The position numbers and the translations under genes were made by a program. A stretch of DNA of 58,704 nucleotides from Ardenticatenaceae bacterium (lineage in GTDB: Bacteria; Chloroflexota; Anaerolineae; Promineifilales; Promineifilaceae). Below, piece by piece: positions 1 to 10,100 of this stretch. The stretch is taken from contig JASJCR010000037.1 of the NCBI GenBank assembly GCA_030065875.1, forward strand, positions 1 to 58,704. The letters are read 5' to 3'. The notes under the pieces were generated by a model. It was not told where the DNA came from and searched no databases. It saw nothing but the letters and a program-made list of their open reading frames with translations. Positions within the stretch are counted from its first letter, which is position 1, and every line of letters starts with the position of its first letter.

Positions 1-100
1 GCCGCCAGCTTCTCGCTCAGCGCCTCTCGACTTTCAGCCACCACCGCCAGCCGCTGCCGAAAATGGTTCCGGCCGACCTGACCCGTATAGCTGATGTCGG
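1..100. repeat. 100-bp exact repeat shared by two PKS genes (copy 1)
   Basis: Positions 1-100 are identical to 5511-5610, base for base, and diverge immediately after. The copy continues to the left of the window, so the shared tract is longer. It encodes the KS-AT linker of two consecutive PKS modules. Confidence 0.9.
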
Positions 101-1619
101 GTAGTTGAGTGGTAGAATCCTGATCCAAAAAACTTTCATAGCGTTGGGCTAGATTCTCAAGCGCACGATCTGATTTTCCGGACAGGGTCACCAAATAAGC
201 GGGGAGATTATTCTTTTCAGCCTTTTTTTGCGGCAGCCGCGGGGCCGCTTCCATAATGACATGGGCGTTCGTGCCGCTAAATCCAAACCCGCTGATGCCC
301 GCAATCTGCTGCTGCTTATTAGGCCAGGGAGAAGCAGCGGTTGGTACTTGAAACGGCAGCTCATCCCAATTGATATGGGGATTTGGTTCACTAAAATGTA
401 GATGGGGTGGAATCGTTTGATGCTGAAAGGATAGAATAACCTTCAACATACTGGCCATTCCGGCCGCGCCTTCCAGGTGACCGATATTGGTTTTTACTGA
501 GCCGATGAGTAAGGGGGCTTCCTTGCTGTGGGTGCGACTGTAAATTGTCCCTAAAGCGGCCGCTTCGATTGGATCTCCTAATGAAGTTCCGGTCCCGTGA
601 GCTTCGATATAGCTCACCTGCTCGGGAAGCACGGCGCTGTTTGCCAGGGCTTGACGGATTACCTGCTCCTGTGATGGGCCGCTGGGGACGGTCAAGCCAC
701 CGCTGTTTCCATCCTGGTTGACGGCCGAGCCGCGAATCAGAGCCAAAATCTGATCCCCATCGGTCAACGCATCAGCCAGCCGCTTGAGCACCAAAACCCC
801 GCATCCTTCACTACGCACATATCCATTGGCGGCCGCCGAAAAAGTTTTACAGCGGCCATCGGGTGAAAGCATGCGTGCCTTGGAAAAATTAATAGACATT
901 TGCGGAATCAGGAGTAAATTGACTCCGGCAACCAGGGCCAGGTTACATTCACGATTGCGCAAACTTTGGGTAGCCAGGTGGGCCGCAACGAGTGACGAAG
1001 AACAGGCGGTATCCACAACCATCGAGGGGCCGGTCAGCCCCAAAATATATGATAAGCGGCCGGCGGCCACGCTTAAAACATTTCCCGTTCCAAAATAGGC
1101 GTCAATTTTCCGCATATCCCCCGCACCAATGAGCGACAGCGCATTATCAAAGCCGCTGGCGCCAACAAAGACGCCCGCCTCGCTGCCAAAGAGCTTTTCC
1201 GGGGCCACATTGGCGTTTTCCAGCGCTTCCCAGGCAACCTCTAAAATAAAACGCTGTTGGGGATCGAGGCTCACGGCTTCGCGAGGTGAAATGCCGAAAA
1301 ACTGCGGGTCAAACATCTCCGGCTCCGCACAAAATCCGCCGTGCCGAGCGTACATTTTGCCCGGTGAATCCGGATTGTTGTCGTAAAATTCTGACAAATT
1401 CCAGCGATCGGCCGGTACCTCACCGATGGCATCTACGCCGTTTTGCAGCAGCTGCCAAAATTGATCCGGGGTATTGGCCGGCCCAGGAAAGCGACAGCCC
1501 AGTCCGATAACGGCAATTGGCTCAGCGCGCAAAATATCGAGTTTGGGCGCAATCTGCTTGGCGGCCATCGTCAATTTTAAGGGTGACATTTGGGTAATAT
1601 GTTCGTTTATGTTGCTCAT
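1..1619 (-). CDS. Type I polyketide synthase module, 3' end outside window (KS domain and start of KS-AT linker)
   Basis: The frame is open from ATG 1619 to the window edge with no stop, so the protein is truncated by the window. An AGAGGTAG ribosome-binding site precedes the ATG. A short N-terminal helix (possible docking segment, residues 1-32) leads into a ketosynthase: EPIAVIGLGCRFPG near 33, DTACSSSL with catalytic Cys206, EAHGTGTSLGDP and NIGHLEG with the two His residues. The KS is followed by the KS-AT linker (SYTGQVGRNHFRQRL). The gene lies 26 bp downstream of the preceding PKS gene, so it is the third gene of the same operon and adds the next extension step. Its AT, reductive domains and any thioesterase lie outside the window. 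The last 100 bp repeat exactly part of the upstream PKS gene. Family assignment is secure; module content beyond KS is unknown. Confidence 0.95.
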   Translation of the reverse strand, partial: MSNINEHITQMSPLKLTMAAKQIAPKLDILRAEPIAVIGLGCRFPGPANTPDQFWQLLQNGVDAIGEVPADRWNLSEFYDNNPDSPGKMYARHGGFCAEPEMFDPQFFGISPREAVSLDPQQRFILEVAWEALENANVAPEKLFGSEAGVFVGASGFDNALSLIGAGDMRKIDAYFGTGNVLSVAAGRLSYILGLTGPSMVVDTACSSSLVAAHLATQSLRNRECNLALVAGVNLLLIPQMSINFSKARMLSPDGRCKTFSAAANGYVRSEGCGVLVLKRLADALTDGDQILALIRGSAVNQDGNSGGLTVPSGPSQEQVIRQALANSAVLPEQVSYIEAHGTGTSLGDPIEAAALGTIYSRTHSKEAPLLIGSVKTNIGHLEGAAGMASMLKVILSFQHQTIPPHLHFSEPNPHINWDELPFQVPTAASPWPNKQQQIAGISGFGFSGTNAHVIMEAAPRLPQKKAEKNNLPAYLVTLSGKSDRALENLAQRYESFLDQDSTTQLPDISYTGQVGRNHFRQRLAVVAESREALSEKLA

Positions 1620-1645
1620 CTTCAATCTACCTCTGCGTTGATCCA

Positions 1646-4600
1646 TCATCCCTTCTGCTGGAACAGTTGTTGCAAAATATCTTCATCAGATAAATCATTT
1701 AATTCATCGAGGAGCTCATCAACCTCGATATCTCGAGTGTCCTGGTCCTCATTTTGTGGAGCGGCAGCTGTTTTGGATGTTTGATCGCTGCCCAGGTCAA
1801 GATGGCTGAGGAGATAATCCGTCAACGCCTCAACCATGGGATAATCAAACATCAGCGTGGCGCGCAGCGTGCGCCCCAACCCCTGCTCTAACTGCTGCTT
1901 GAGCTCAATCGCCATCAGCGAATCCAAGCCCAAATCGAAAAACCGCTCCCGGCTCCCGATCTGCTCCGCCGTCGCCAGACCCAGCGTCTGCGCCAGCGCC
2001 GCCCGCAGGGCATACCCCAAATGCGCCGCCCGCTCATCCGCCTCCTTCGCCAACAGCTCGGCCATCAGCCACGCCGTCTGACCTGATGCCTCTCCCTCTT
2101 CCACCAGCTCATCGTAATACCCCGGCCGCCGCTCCGCCGGCCACTGCTGCACATAGCTCGCCCAGTTCACATCCAGCACCCCCACCTGGCGGCAGCCGCT
2201 CCCCAACAGCCGACCCAGACTCGTCAGGGCCGCCTCCGGCTCCAGCAGCTCGATCCCCTGCCGCGACAGCCGCTGTCGTTCTCCTTCTCCCAGCTCCGCC
2301 GCCATCCCAATCGACCCCCACGGACCCCAGTTGATGCTCAGGCTTGGCTGACCTTCCCCCGCTCGCCACCGCGACAGCGCATCCAGGAAGCTGTTCCCGG
2401 CCGCATATCCCCCCTGGCTGCGACTCCCCAACAGCGACGCCACCGACGAAAACAGCACCAGAAAATCCAGCTCCAACTCCTGACTCAGTTCATGCAGGTG
2501 CCAGCCCCCCACAACTTTTGGCTTCATCACCTCCCACACCCGCTCCCAGCTTTGCTGCATCAGCAGACCATCATCCAGCACCCCCGCCGCATGAATCATC
2601 CCCCGGATCGGTGGCTCCGCCCCAGCAATCACCTCCCGCAGCGCTGACCGGTCGCACACGTCGACCTGCACGATCTGTACCGCAACACCACGCTGACGCA
2701 GCTCGGAGACCTTGGCCGCGGCCGCCTCATCTGGTCCGCGCCGGCCCAGCAGCAGCAGGTGCTCCGCGCCCTGCTCGGCCAGCCACTCGGCCACCCGCAG
2801 ACCCAGCGCCCCCAGACCACCGCTGATCAAATAGCTGCCGTCGCTGCGGATCGACACCCACGCGCCGGCCGGGTTCGCCGGCTGCAAACGCGGCAGGTAC
2901 CGCTCCCCGGACCGATACGCCACTTCGCCTTCGCGCACCATTGCCTCACTCAGGGCGGAACGCACCTGCGCTCCCCAGGCGGACTCCTCATCCTGGGCCA
3001 GGTCGATGGACATCACCCCCCACTCCGGGTGCTCCAGACCGGCCACCCGGCTCATCCCCCACAGCGGTGCCTGGACCACCGTTGAGATCCCTTCATCTCC
3101 GCGGACGTGCCGTCCTTCCATCGTCACCACCGCCAGCCGCGGTGCCGGCTCCTGAGCGCTTTGCGACAGTTCCCCAACAATTTTTAACAAGCTGCCACAC
3201 AATTGCTCCTGCAGTGCCGGCATTTCATGCGCCAACGAATCTGCAGTCACCTTTAAATCGTGGGCCGCAAATACCAGGCCATCAAAACGATCTTCGCTTC
3301 TCAGTTTTTCCGACAGCTGTTCAACTGAAGTTTCTTCCGCACCATCGCCCAAAGCCCGCAGCTGAGCAGCAATTACATCGCTCCCAATGACCAGCCAGCG
3401 CCGCTCGCCCACTTCATCAGCCGCAGGGGTCCATTCGCTCACCTGCCACGACGACTCGTAAAACCACTCTTCAGCTTCGACCTGCTGCACGCTGCGCTCT
3501 ACCGCTGCCCGGCTGGCCCGACGCCCCTCAAAACCGACAATCTCACCAATCAGCAAACCGTCTTCATCATATATCCGAATGTCTCCCTTCATCCGCTTTG
3601 GCCCCATCGCTGACTCGGATGGGTGCGTCTGCGCATGGACCCACAGCGGTCTCCCAGCCTCTGCCGCTCGCAGCAGGCGGATCCGGTCGATGTGAAACGG
3701 GATGTACAAATAATCTCCGCTCACCAGCTCGGCCGCCAGCTCCGGCTCGCAGCTGGCCAGCACGTGAAATGCCGAGTCGATTAAGCCGGGATGCAGCTGA
3801 TAGCGGCTTACATCTCCGAGCAAGCTCGTCTCGGCCGCTTCCATGCGACACAGTGCTTCCCCCTCACCGCTCCACAGCTCGCTTAGCCAACGAAACGACG
3901 GGCCCCAACCGTAACCGGTGGTTGAAAAACGATCGTAAAACGAAAAACCATCGCTGTTAACACTGCAGCGTGCCTGCACGGCAGCCAGGTCGATTTTGTC
4001 ACTCCTCTCTCCCCGACGACCTTCAACCGCAACCCGACAGCTGGCGTGGGTTCGCCACTGCTCGCCACCCTGGCTGACAATCTCCACCCCATATTCGCCG
4101 TTCTGCTCCGGCTGCAGCAGCAGCTGCACCGCCGCCTCGCCTTCCTCTTCCAGCACCAGCGGCTGCGGAAACAGAATCTCATCGATCCGGCACCCTTCTT
4201 CTCCCCACGCTTCCTTGACTCCGGACAGCACCATTGAAATGTGCGATGCCGCCGGCACCACCACCGCGCCAAAAATCCGGTGGTCGCGCAAATAAGCCGG
4301 ATGATCCGGGCTAAAGCGATTCTCAAACCGCACCTCACTCGAACGCGGCAGCGACAGCCGGCGACCTAACATTGGATGGGTTTTTTCCTCAGACCAAATC
4401 TGCTTTCCAGGAATGGATATCCCCTGCCAATACCGCTCGCGCTGAAACGGATAGGTCGGCAGGCTGACCTTCCGGCCGCCGCTTTCTCCATGCAGCCCCT
4501 CCCAGTCGATCTCCACCCCACGCACATACAGCTCACCCACACTCTCCAGCAGCGTCTCCCACACCCCACGACCCTTTCTCATGCTCGGCAGCCAGCTCCC

Positions 4601-7150
4601 ACCCACCTCCGGCACGCACTGTCGACCCATCCCCAACAGCACCGGACGCGGTCCGATCTCTACAAAAATATCAATCCCCATCTCCACCAATGTCTCCATC
4701 CCCGACGCAAAGCGCACCGCCTCCCTCACGTGGCTCTCCCAATACCCACCCCGCAACATCTCTTCTCCACCCAGCTCCCCGCTCACGTTCGAGATCACCT
4801 TCACCTGCGGCTTGCGATAGCTCAGCTGCTTGGCCACTTCACCAAATGGACCCACCATCCCCGCCATCTCCGGCGAGTGAAACGCGTGCGACACCACCAG
4901 CTCCTGGGCTCGCACACCCTGCGCCGCAAAGTGACCCACGATCTCCGCAACCCCGCTCTGCTCTCCCGATATCACGATATTTCGCGGTCCGTTGAGCGCC
5001 GCCACCGACACCCCCGGCCGCAACATCACCTCCGGCCGCACCTCGCTCTCCGAAGCGAATATCACCGCCATGCTCCCCGTCTGCGGCTGCGCCTGCATCA
5101 GCCGACCTCGCGCCGCCACCAGCGCCAGCCCCTCTTCCAGGCTCATCATCCCCGCCACGCACGCCGCCGCGATCTCTCCGATGCTGTGCCCCAGCACCAC
5201 CGCCGGCCGGATCCCCCACGATTGCCACACTTCAGCCAAGGCGTACTCCAGCGCGAACAACCCCACCTGCGTGTACTGCGTCTGATGAATCCGTTCATCT
5301 TCGTTTAACAAGATCTCCAGCAAATCGACCGGCAGATGCGGCCGCAGCAGCGTCGCGCAGCGCTCCAGTGCCTCCCGCGCCACCGCGCTGCTCTCGTACA
5401 GCTCGCGCCCCATCCCCGGATATTGGGATCCCTGTCCGGTAAACAGAAACGCCACCCTCGGCGTCCCCTGTGCCTCTCCCTCAGAGACGCCGCCCTTTCC
5501 GGCTCGATACGCCGCCAGCTTCTCGCTCAGCGCCTCTCGACTTTCAGCCACCACCGCCAGCCGCTGCCGAAAATGGTTCCGGCCGACCTGACCCGTATAG
5601 CTGATGTCGGACAGTGATTCCCGTTTCCCTTCGGCCAGGGAGTCGATATAGTGATCGACCAGGTCGTTTAAGGCCGTCTCGCTGCGGGCGGAGAGGGTTA
5701 TTAGCTCTGCCGGCCGGGCAGATTGTGGTTTTTGAGACGTCTGAACCGGAGGCTCTTCGACAATTAAATGCACGTTGGTGCCGCTCATGCCAAAGGCGCT
5801 AAGACCGGCCCGACGCGGCTCACCGCTTGCCGGTGCTGACCAGGTTTGGGGACGTGTAGGGATTTGAACGGCCAGTTTGTCCCACGGAATATACGGATTA
5901 GGGGTTTCAAAATGCAGGTGAGGTGGAATTGTCTGATGCTTGAGGGCCAAAATGATCTTGATTAGACCGGCCACGGCCGCGGCCGTCTCCAAATGGCCGA
6001 TATTGGTTTTGACCGATCCTACAAAAAGAGGAGGGGCATCCGCCTGATGACGCTCGAGGGCGCGGGAAAGAGCATTCACCTCAATTGGATCACCAAGTGA
6101 GGTACCGGTTCCATGGGCCTCGACATACTGAATTTGTTCAGCATCGAGATCGGCACTCTTGAGCGCCTGACGGATTAAGGCTTCCTGGGCCAACCCGTTG
6201 GGGGCGGTCATTCCATTGCTGCGGCCGTCGTGATTCACGGCCGAGCCGCGAATGACCGCTAAAATCTGGTCCCCATCGGCCTGAGCATCTGAAAGCCGCT
6301 TGAGGAAGACCATTCCGCATCCCTCACCCCGAACGTACCCATCCGCTTTTTGATCAAACGTGTGACAGTGGCCGGAGGGCGAGAGGGCTTTGAGGTTGCA
6401 AAAACTGATCGTGTGATGGGGGGCTAAAATCAGGTTCACCCCCCCGGCCAGCGCCAGGTCCGCCTCGCCTAAACGCAGGCTCTGGCAGGCCAGATGAACG
6501 GCCAATCCCGAGGAGGAGCACGTTGTATCCATTTGCATGGTCGGCCCATGAAAGCCAAACACATACGCTACTCGGCCGGCGGCAAAGCTGCGCGCATTGC
6601 CCAGCTTGGTGTGGCCGTTGATCAACGCTGCATCCCGACTGTTCATGGAAAATTTTGAATAATCATCCGTATCCAAACCGACATATACCCCGGTCCGGCT
6701 GCCTTTAAGCGCCTGGGGTGCATATCCGGCATGTTCAATCGCTTCCCAGCAAACCTCCAATAAAAGGCGGTGCTGCGGGTCGAGGCTTAGCGCTTCACGC
6801 GGGGATATCCCAAAAAATTCCGGCTCAAAGCGGTCAATTTCCCGCAAAAAGCCGCCCTGCAGCGTATACATCTTGCCGGGTGCATCGGCATCGGCATCAA
6901 AGTAGGCGTCGTGACGCCAGCGATCTGCGGATACGGTTGAAACCGCATCTACCCCGTCATGGAGCAGCTGCCAATATGCATCCGGATTGACGGCCGGCCC
7001 CGGGAAGCGGCAGCCCATGCCGATCACAGCGATCGGTTCCGGCTGCCGGGCCTCGCTTTCGGCCAGCTGGCTCCGCAGCTGTTTAATTTGTAAAAAGGCG
7101 CTTTTCAACAAATCGCGATAGTTTTCACCGTTGCCTGGGGTCGAACTCAT
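1646..7150 (-). CDS. Type I polyketide synthase, KS-AT-DH-KR-ACP
   Basis: This 1834-residue single-module PKS extends an acyl-ACP by one C2 unit. Domain order: a coiled-coil-like N-terminal docking segment (1-37); KS with Cys211 in DTTCSSSG; AT with GHSIG (Ser656) and HAFH at 755-758, the signature usually linked to malonyl-CoA; DH with the HxxxGxxxxP motif from His957 and Asp1125 in HPGLIDSAFH; KR with GGLGALG, the LDD motif (B-type by family rule) and Tyr1582 in GYAAGNSF; ACP with LGLDSL (Ser1744). No ER or methyltransferase is visible, so the expected product is an alpha,beta-unsaturated acyl-ACP. The acidic tail (LSDEDILQQLFQ) resembles a C-terminal docking helix. The gene starts 15 bp after the loading protein's stop and ends 26 bp before the next PKS, which indicates one transcript. 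Confidence 0.96.
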   Translation of the reverse strand: MSSTPGNGENYRDLLKSAFLQIKQLRSQLAESEARQPEPIAVIGMGCRFPGPAVNPDAYWQLLHDGVDAVSTVSADRWRHDAYFDADADAPGKMYTLQGGFLREIDRFEPEFFGISPREALSLDPQHRLLLEVCWEAIEHAGYAPQALKGSRTGVYVGLDTDDYSKFSMNSRDAALINGHTKLGNARSFAAGRVAYVFGFHGPTMQMDTTCSSSGLAVHLACQSLRLGEADLALAGGVNLILAPHHTISFCNLKALSPSGHCHTFDQKADGYVRGEGCGMVFLKRLSDAQADGDQILAVIRGSAVNHDGRSNGMTAPNGLAQEALIRQALKSADLDAEQIQYVEAHGTGTSLGDPIEVNALSRALERHQADAPPLFVGSVKTNIGHLETAAAVAGLIKIILALKHQTIPPHLHFETPNPYIPWDKLAVQIPTRPQTWSAPASGEPRRAGLSAFGMSGTNVHLIVEEPPVQTSQKPQSARPAELITLSARSETALNDLVDHYIDSLAEGKRESLSDISYTGQVGRNHFRQRLAVVAESREALSEKLAAYRAGKGGVSEGEAQGTPRVAFLFTGQGSQYPGMGRELYESSAVAREALERCATLLRPHLPVDLLEILLNEDERIHQTQYTQVGLFALEYALAEVWQSWGIRPAVVLGHSIGEIAAACVAGMMSLEEGLALVAARGRLMQAQPQTGSMAVIFASESEVRPEVMLRPGVSVAALNGPRNIVISGEQSGVAEIVGHFAAQGVRAQELVVSHAFHSPEMAGMVGPFGEVAKQLSYRKPQVKVISNVSGELGGEEMLRGGYWESHVREAVRFASGMETLVEMGIDIFVEIGPRPVLLGMGRQCVPEVGGSWLPSMRKGRGVWETLLESVGELYVRGVEIDWEGLHGESGGRKVSLPTYPFQRERYWQGISIPGKQIWSEEKTHPMLGRRLSLPRSSEVRFENRFSPDHPAYLRDHRIFGAVVVPAASHISMVLSGVKEAWGEEGCRIDEILFPQPLVLEEEGEAAVQLLLQPEQNGEYGVEIVSQGGEQWRTHASCRVAVEGRRGERSDKIDLAAVQARCSVNSDGFSFYDRFSTTGYGWGPSFRWLSELWSGEGEALCRMEAAETSLLGDVSRYQLHPGLIDSAFHVLASCEPELAAELVSGDYLYIPFHIDRIRLLRAAEAGRPLWVHAQTHPSESAMGPKRMKGDIRIYDEDGLLIGEIVGFEGRRASRAAVERSVQQVEAEEWFYESSWQVSEWTPAADEVGERRWLVIGSDVIAAQLRALGDGAEETSVEQLSEKLRSEDRFDGLVFAAHDLKVTADSLAHEMPALQEQLCGSLLKIVGELSQSAQEPAPRLAVVTMEGRHVRGDEGISTVVQAPLWGMSRVAGLEHPEWGVMSIDLAQDEESAWGAQVRSALSEAMVREGEVAYRSGERYLPRLQPANPAGAWVSIRSDGSYLISGGLGALGLRVAEWLAEQGAEHLLLLGRRGPDEAAAAKVSELRQRGVAVQIVQVDVCDRSALREVIAGAEPPIRGMIHAAGVLDDGLLMQQSWERVWEVMKPKVVGGWHLHELSQELELDFLVLFSSVASLLGSRSQGGYAAGNSFLDALSRWRAGEGQPSLSINWGPWGSIGMAAELGEGERQRLSRQGIELLEPEAALTSLGRLLGSGCRQVGVLDVNWASYVQQWPAERRPGYYDELVEEGEASGQTAWLMAELLAKEADERAAHLGYALRAALAQTLGLATAEQIGSRERFFDLGLDSLMAIELKQQLEQGLGRTLRATLMFDYPMVEALTDYLLSHLDLGSDQTSKTAAAPQNEDQDTRDIEVDELLDELNDLSDEDILQQLFQQKG
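5511..5610. repeat. 100-bp exact repeat shared by two PKS genes (copy 2)
   Basis: Partner of 1-100. The KS-coding sequences upstream of the tract in each gene are clearly divergent, so identity begins abruptly at the end of the KS domain. That points to recombination or gene conversion of AT-containing segments between modules. Confidence 0.9.
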
Positions 7151-7165
7151 TGATGACTCTCTGAC

Positions 7166-10100
7166 TTAATTTGCGTCTGGGTTATTTGCTTCAAGCTCAG
7201 CAGCCAACAGGGCAGCCATTTCTGCATCAGAAAGCTGGTCGAGCTCATCACTGGAAAGCTGCGTTTGCTCATCCTCCCGTTCGGGATCGGCCGGCCGATC
7301 TTGAACGACGTTTCCACCAAACAGCTCATGAGCCAGGTGGGCTGCCAACGCATCCGGCGTGGGGAAATTCCAGACAATCGTGGCCTCCAGCGGATAAGTC
7401 AGCCATTTCTCCAAATCCATCGCCAGTTCCACTGCCATAACCGAATCGAGGCCATAATCGGCAAACGATTTGCCGTTAACCAGCGCAGTTGGGCTAAAGT
7501 GCAGACGGCGCGCCAGCCACTCATCGAGCCAGGTGCGGATTTTGCCTTGCTGCTCTTCGAGATTGGCTTCGGGATCGGCCGTGGCCACTGCCGGTTCCGC
7601 CTGCTTGGGTGCCGGTTTGACGGCCGGTGCCGGGGTGGGGCTTGATTGTTGGGGCGCGGCCGATCCAGCTCGTCGCAGAACCGGGTCCAGGTCGTGGTCT
7701 TCTCCGGCAAACGTCTGCTCTAAATCACCGATTTTGGCCTCATAACCCGAAATAATGTCTGAAATGGTTTGACTCGACTGCAGAACAGCGGCCGCTGAAG
7801 AGCCGTGCAGCGCCTCCTTAAGCTGTTTTTCAAAACGATCTTCAGCCCAGTGAGCGGCTCGCTGCATTTGAGCGTCCGGATTTTGTTTGTTTTGATAATG
7901 GGCAGAGGCGGCTAACAGGGCGTGGGTCGCCAGTTCACCAATCAAGCTGTGGGCCCAGCGGCTGGCGACCGCTTGATCGGCAAATTCGGCGTTGTCTCTC
8001 AGGCAGTGATGCATAATTTGATCGGCCGCTTCCCGCAGACGATTGACCATTGTCGGGGCGTGTAAAAATTCACCCACCAGCTGCTCTATATTTTCAAATT
8101 TATGAACCACCCTGGAACCGAGATACATATTGAGCGTTTCGGTTGGTCCCTCAAAAATGCGGAAAATGCGAGCGTCCCGCATAAGCTGGGGAGCAATATT
8201 GGTCTCGATATAGCCCCGGCCGCCAAGCATTTGAGTCAGCGCATTGCTTGTCTCCCACAAATATTCGGGGCCGGAGGTTTTACAGGCCACAAACGCCTCT
8301 TCCGGAACATCGAGGCCACGATCCAACAACTCGGCCGTTGAGGTGACCAGCGCTTCGACGGCGGCCGTTGCTGCGGTCAATTCACTAAAACGCATCAGGC
8401 TAACCGGGTTATCAAGGAGACGACCCGTGGCGATATGGCGACGGGTTGCATAGCGGTGCATCAGCTGCAGGGCGTGCTTCATCCCCCCGACACCAACCGC
8501 AGCCATCACCAGCCTCGTGTACATCATGGCGTCCAGCGCCGTAGTCTCCATGCCATGACCCGCCTGCCCCAGTAAATTTTCGGGGGCGACGTGCACGTCA
8601 TTAAAGATCACGCTGTTTTGAATGAGTGCTCGCATCCCCGTCGTGAGCGCCTCCGGACCGTGACTCAACCCGGCCGCTCCCTGCCGCACCACAAAGCCGG
8701 ATATCCCGATGGGATTATTATTTTCATCATATTGCTGGGCGAAGACATTGATGACGCCCGCCCAGGCGGCAGCGCCAATCCAGCTTTTCTGCCCGTTAAT
8801 CAGCCATCCACCCTGTCCATCGGGGACGGCCGTGGCCGCAATACCGCGCGGATTTGAACCGGCAACCGGTTCGGTATAAGCAAAAGAAGCCAGTTCCCGG
8901 CCGCTGGCGATAATCGGCAGCAGTTCCTGTTTAACGGCCGTGGTTCCATATTTGATGATCGGTCGGGTCCCCAAAATGTCATTGACGATAATAAACGTGG
9001 CCAGGGTTAAATCGATGCCTCCGAGCTGCTGAAACACGCGCAGGGCATCCCGATTATTGAGTTCAAGCCCCCCATATTCGGCCGGTACCTGGAGACCCAG
9101 GATGCCGCGGTTGCCAAAATCGAGCAGGACATGGGGCAGCAGCGTTCGCCTTTCATCCATGATTCGCGAATTGACTCTTGAATTGGCATACGGCCGCAGC
9201 CAGGCGATCAAGGCATCCGCTTTTTGCCGGCTCTCAGCTTCGTGAGCGGCCGATTGTTGATTTTGAGGCGCTTTCTCCACCGCTTTCAGGCGCGGTTGGG
9301 AGCCGTTGTACAGCGAATTATGGAGGGTTGGGAAGCGATTTTTGGCGGTTGTGACTTCCGGTATCATTTGCCAGGAATCGACGATGGTCAATTCTCCTGC
9401 CAGATACATTGCCCGGCACGCCTGGCGCTGAATTTTGCCGCTCGATGTCCGAGGTATCGTGCCGCTTTTGAGGAGAAGAATCGCCTCAATTTTCAGACCA
9501 AAATACTCCCAAATTTCTTGCTTCACCAGCTCAATTACCTCCGCCAGATCGGTTGAGCGCTGCTGTCGTCGGTTGATCTCATGAGCGATAACCAGCTGTT
9601 CCTCTCCACCGCGCTCAACGGAAAAAGCGGCCCCCAAATTGGGTTTGAAAATAGCGTGGCTCTTTTCAACCACCGCTTCGATGTCCTGCGGATAGTAATT
9701 TTGCCCGCGAATAATGATCATGTCTTTGAGGCGGCCGGTAATATAAAGCTCTCCCTCGTGCATAAAACCGAGATCCCCGGTGCGTAAAAACGGCCCCGCT
9801 CCGGTATCACTTAAATAAGCCTGAAATGTTTCGTGGGTGGCGTCGGGTCGCTGCCAATACCCATCAGCGACGCTTGGGTCTGACACCCAAATTTCTCCAA
9901 CCTCATCCGATTGACATTCGGCGTGGGTATTGAGATTGGCAATGGCGATATGCATGTTGCTGACGGGGGGACCACAGCTAACTAAATCGCGCGTTCGCCG
10001 CTCTGCTGTAACCTCTTTATTCACGGGGATGACCCGCTTGTTTTCCAGAGCTTGCGCATCTACGGTGAGCGTTTTAGGGACCGTCAGCGGTTTTTTTGAA

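Noticed and set aside
2086..2369. Overlapping long frames rich in Pro/Ala/Ser on the strand opposite the PKS genes
   Set aside because: They are shadows of the GC-rich PKS coding sequence, with low-complexity translations and no ribosome-binding sites or family motifs.
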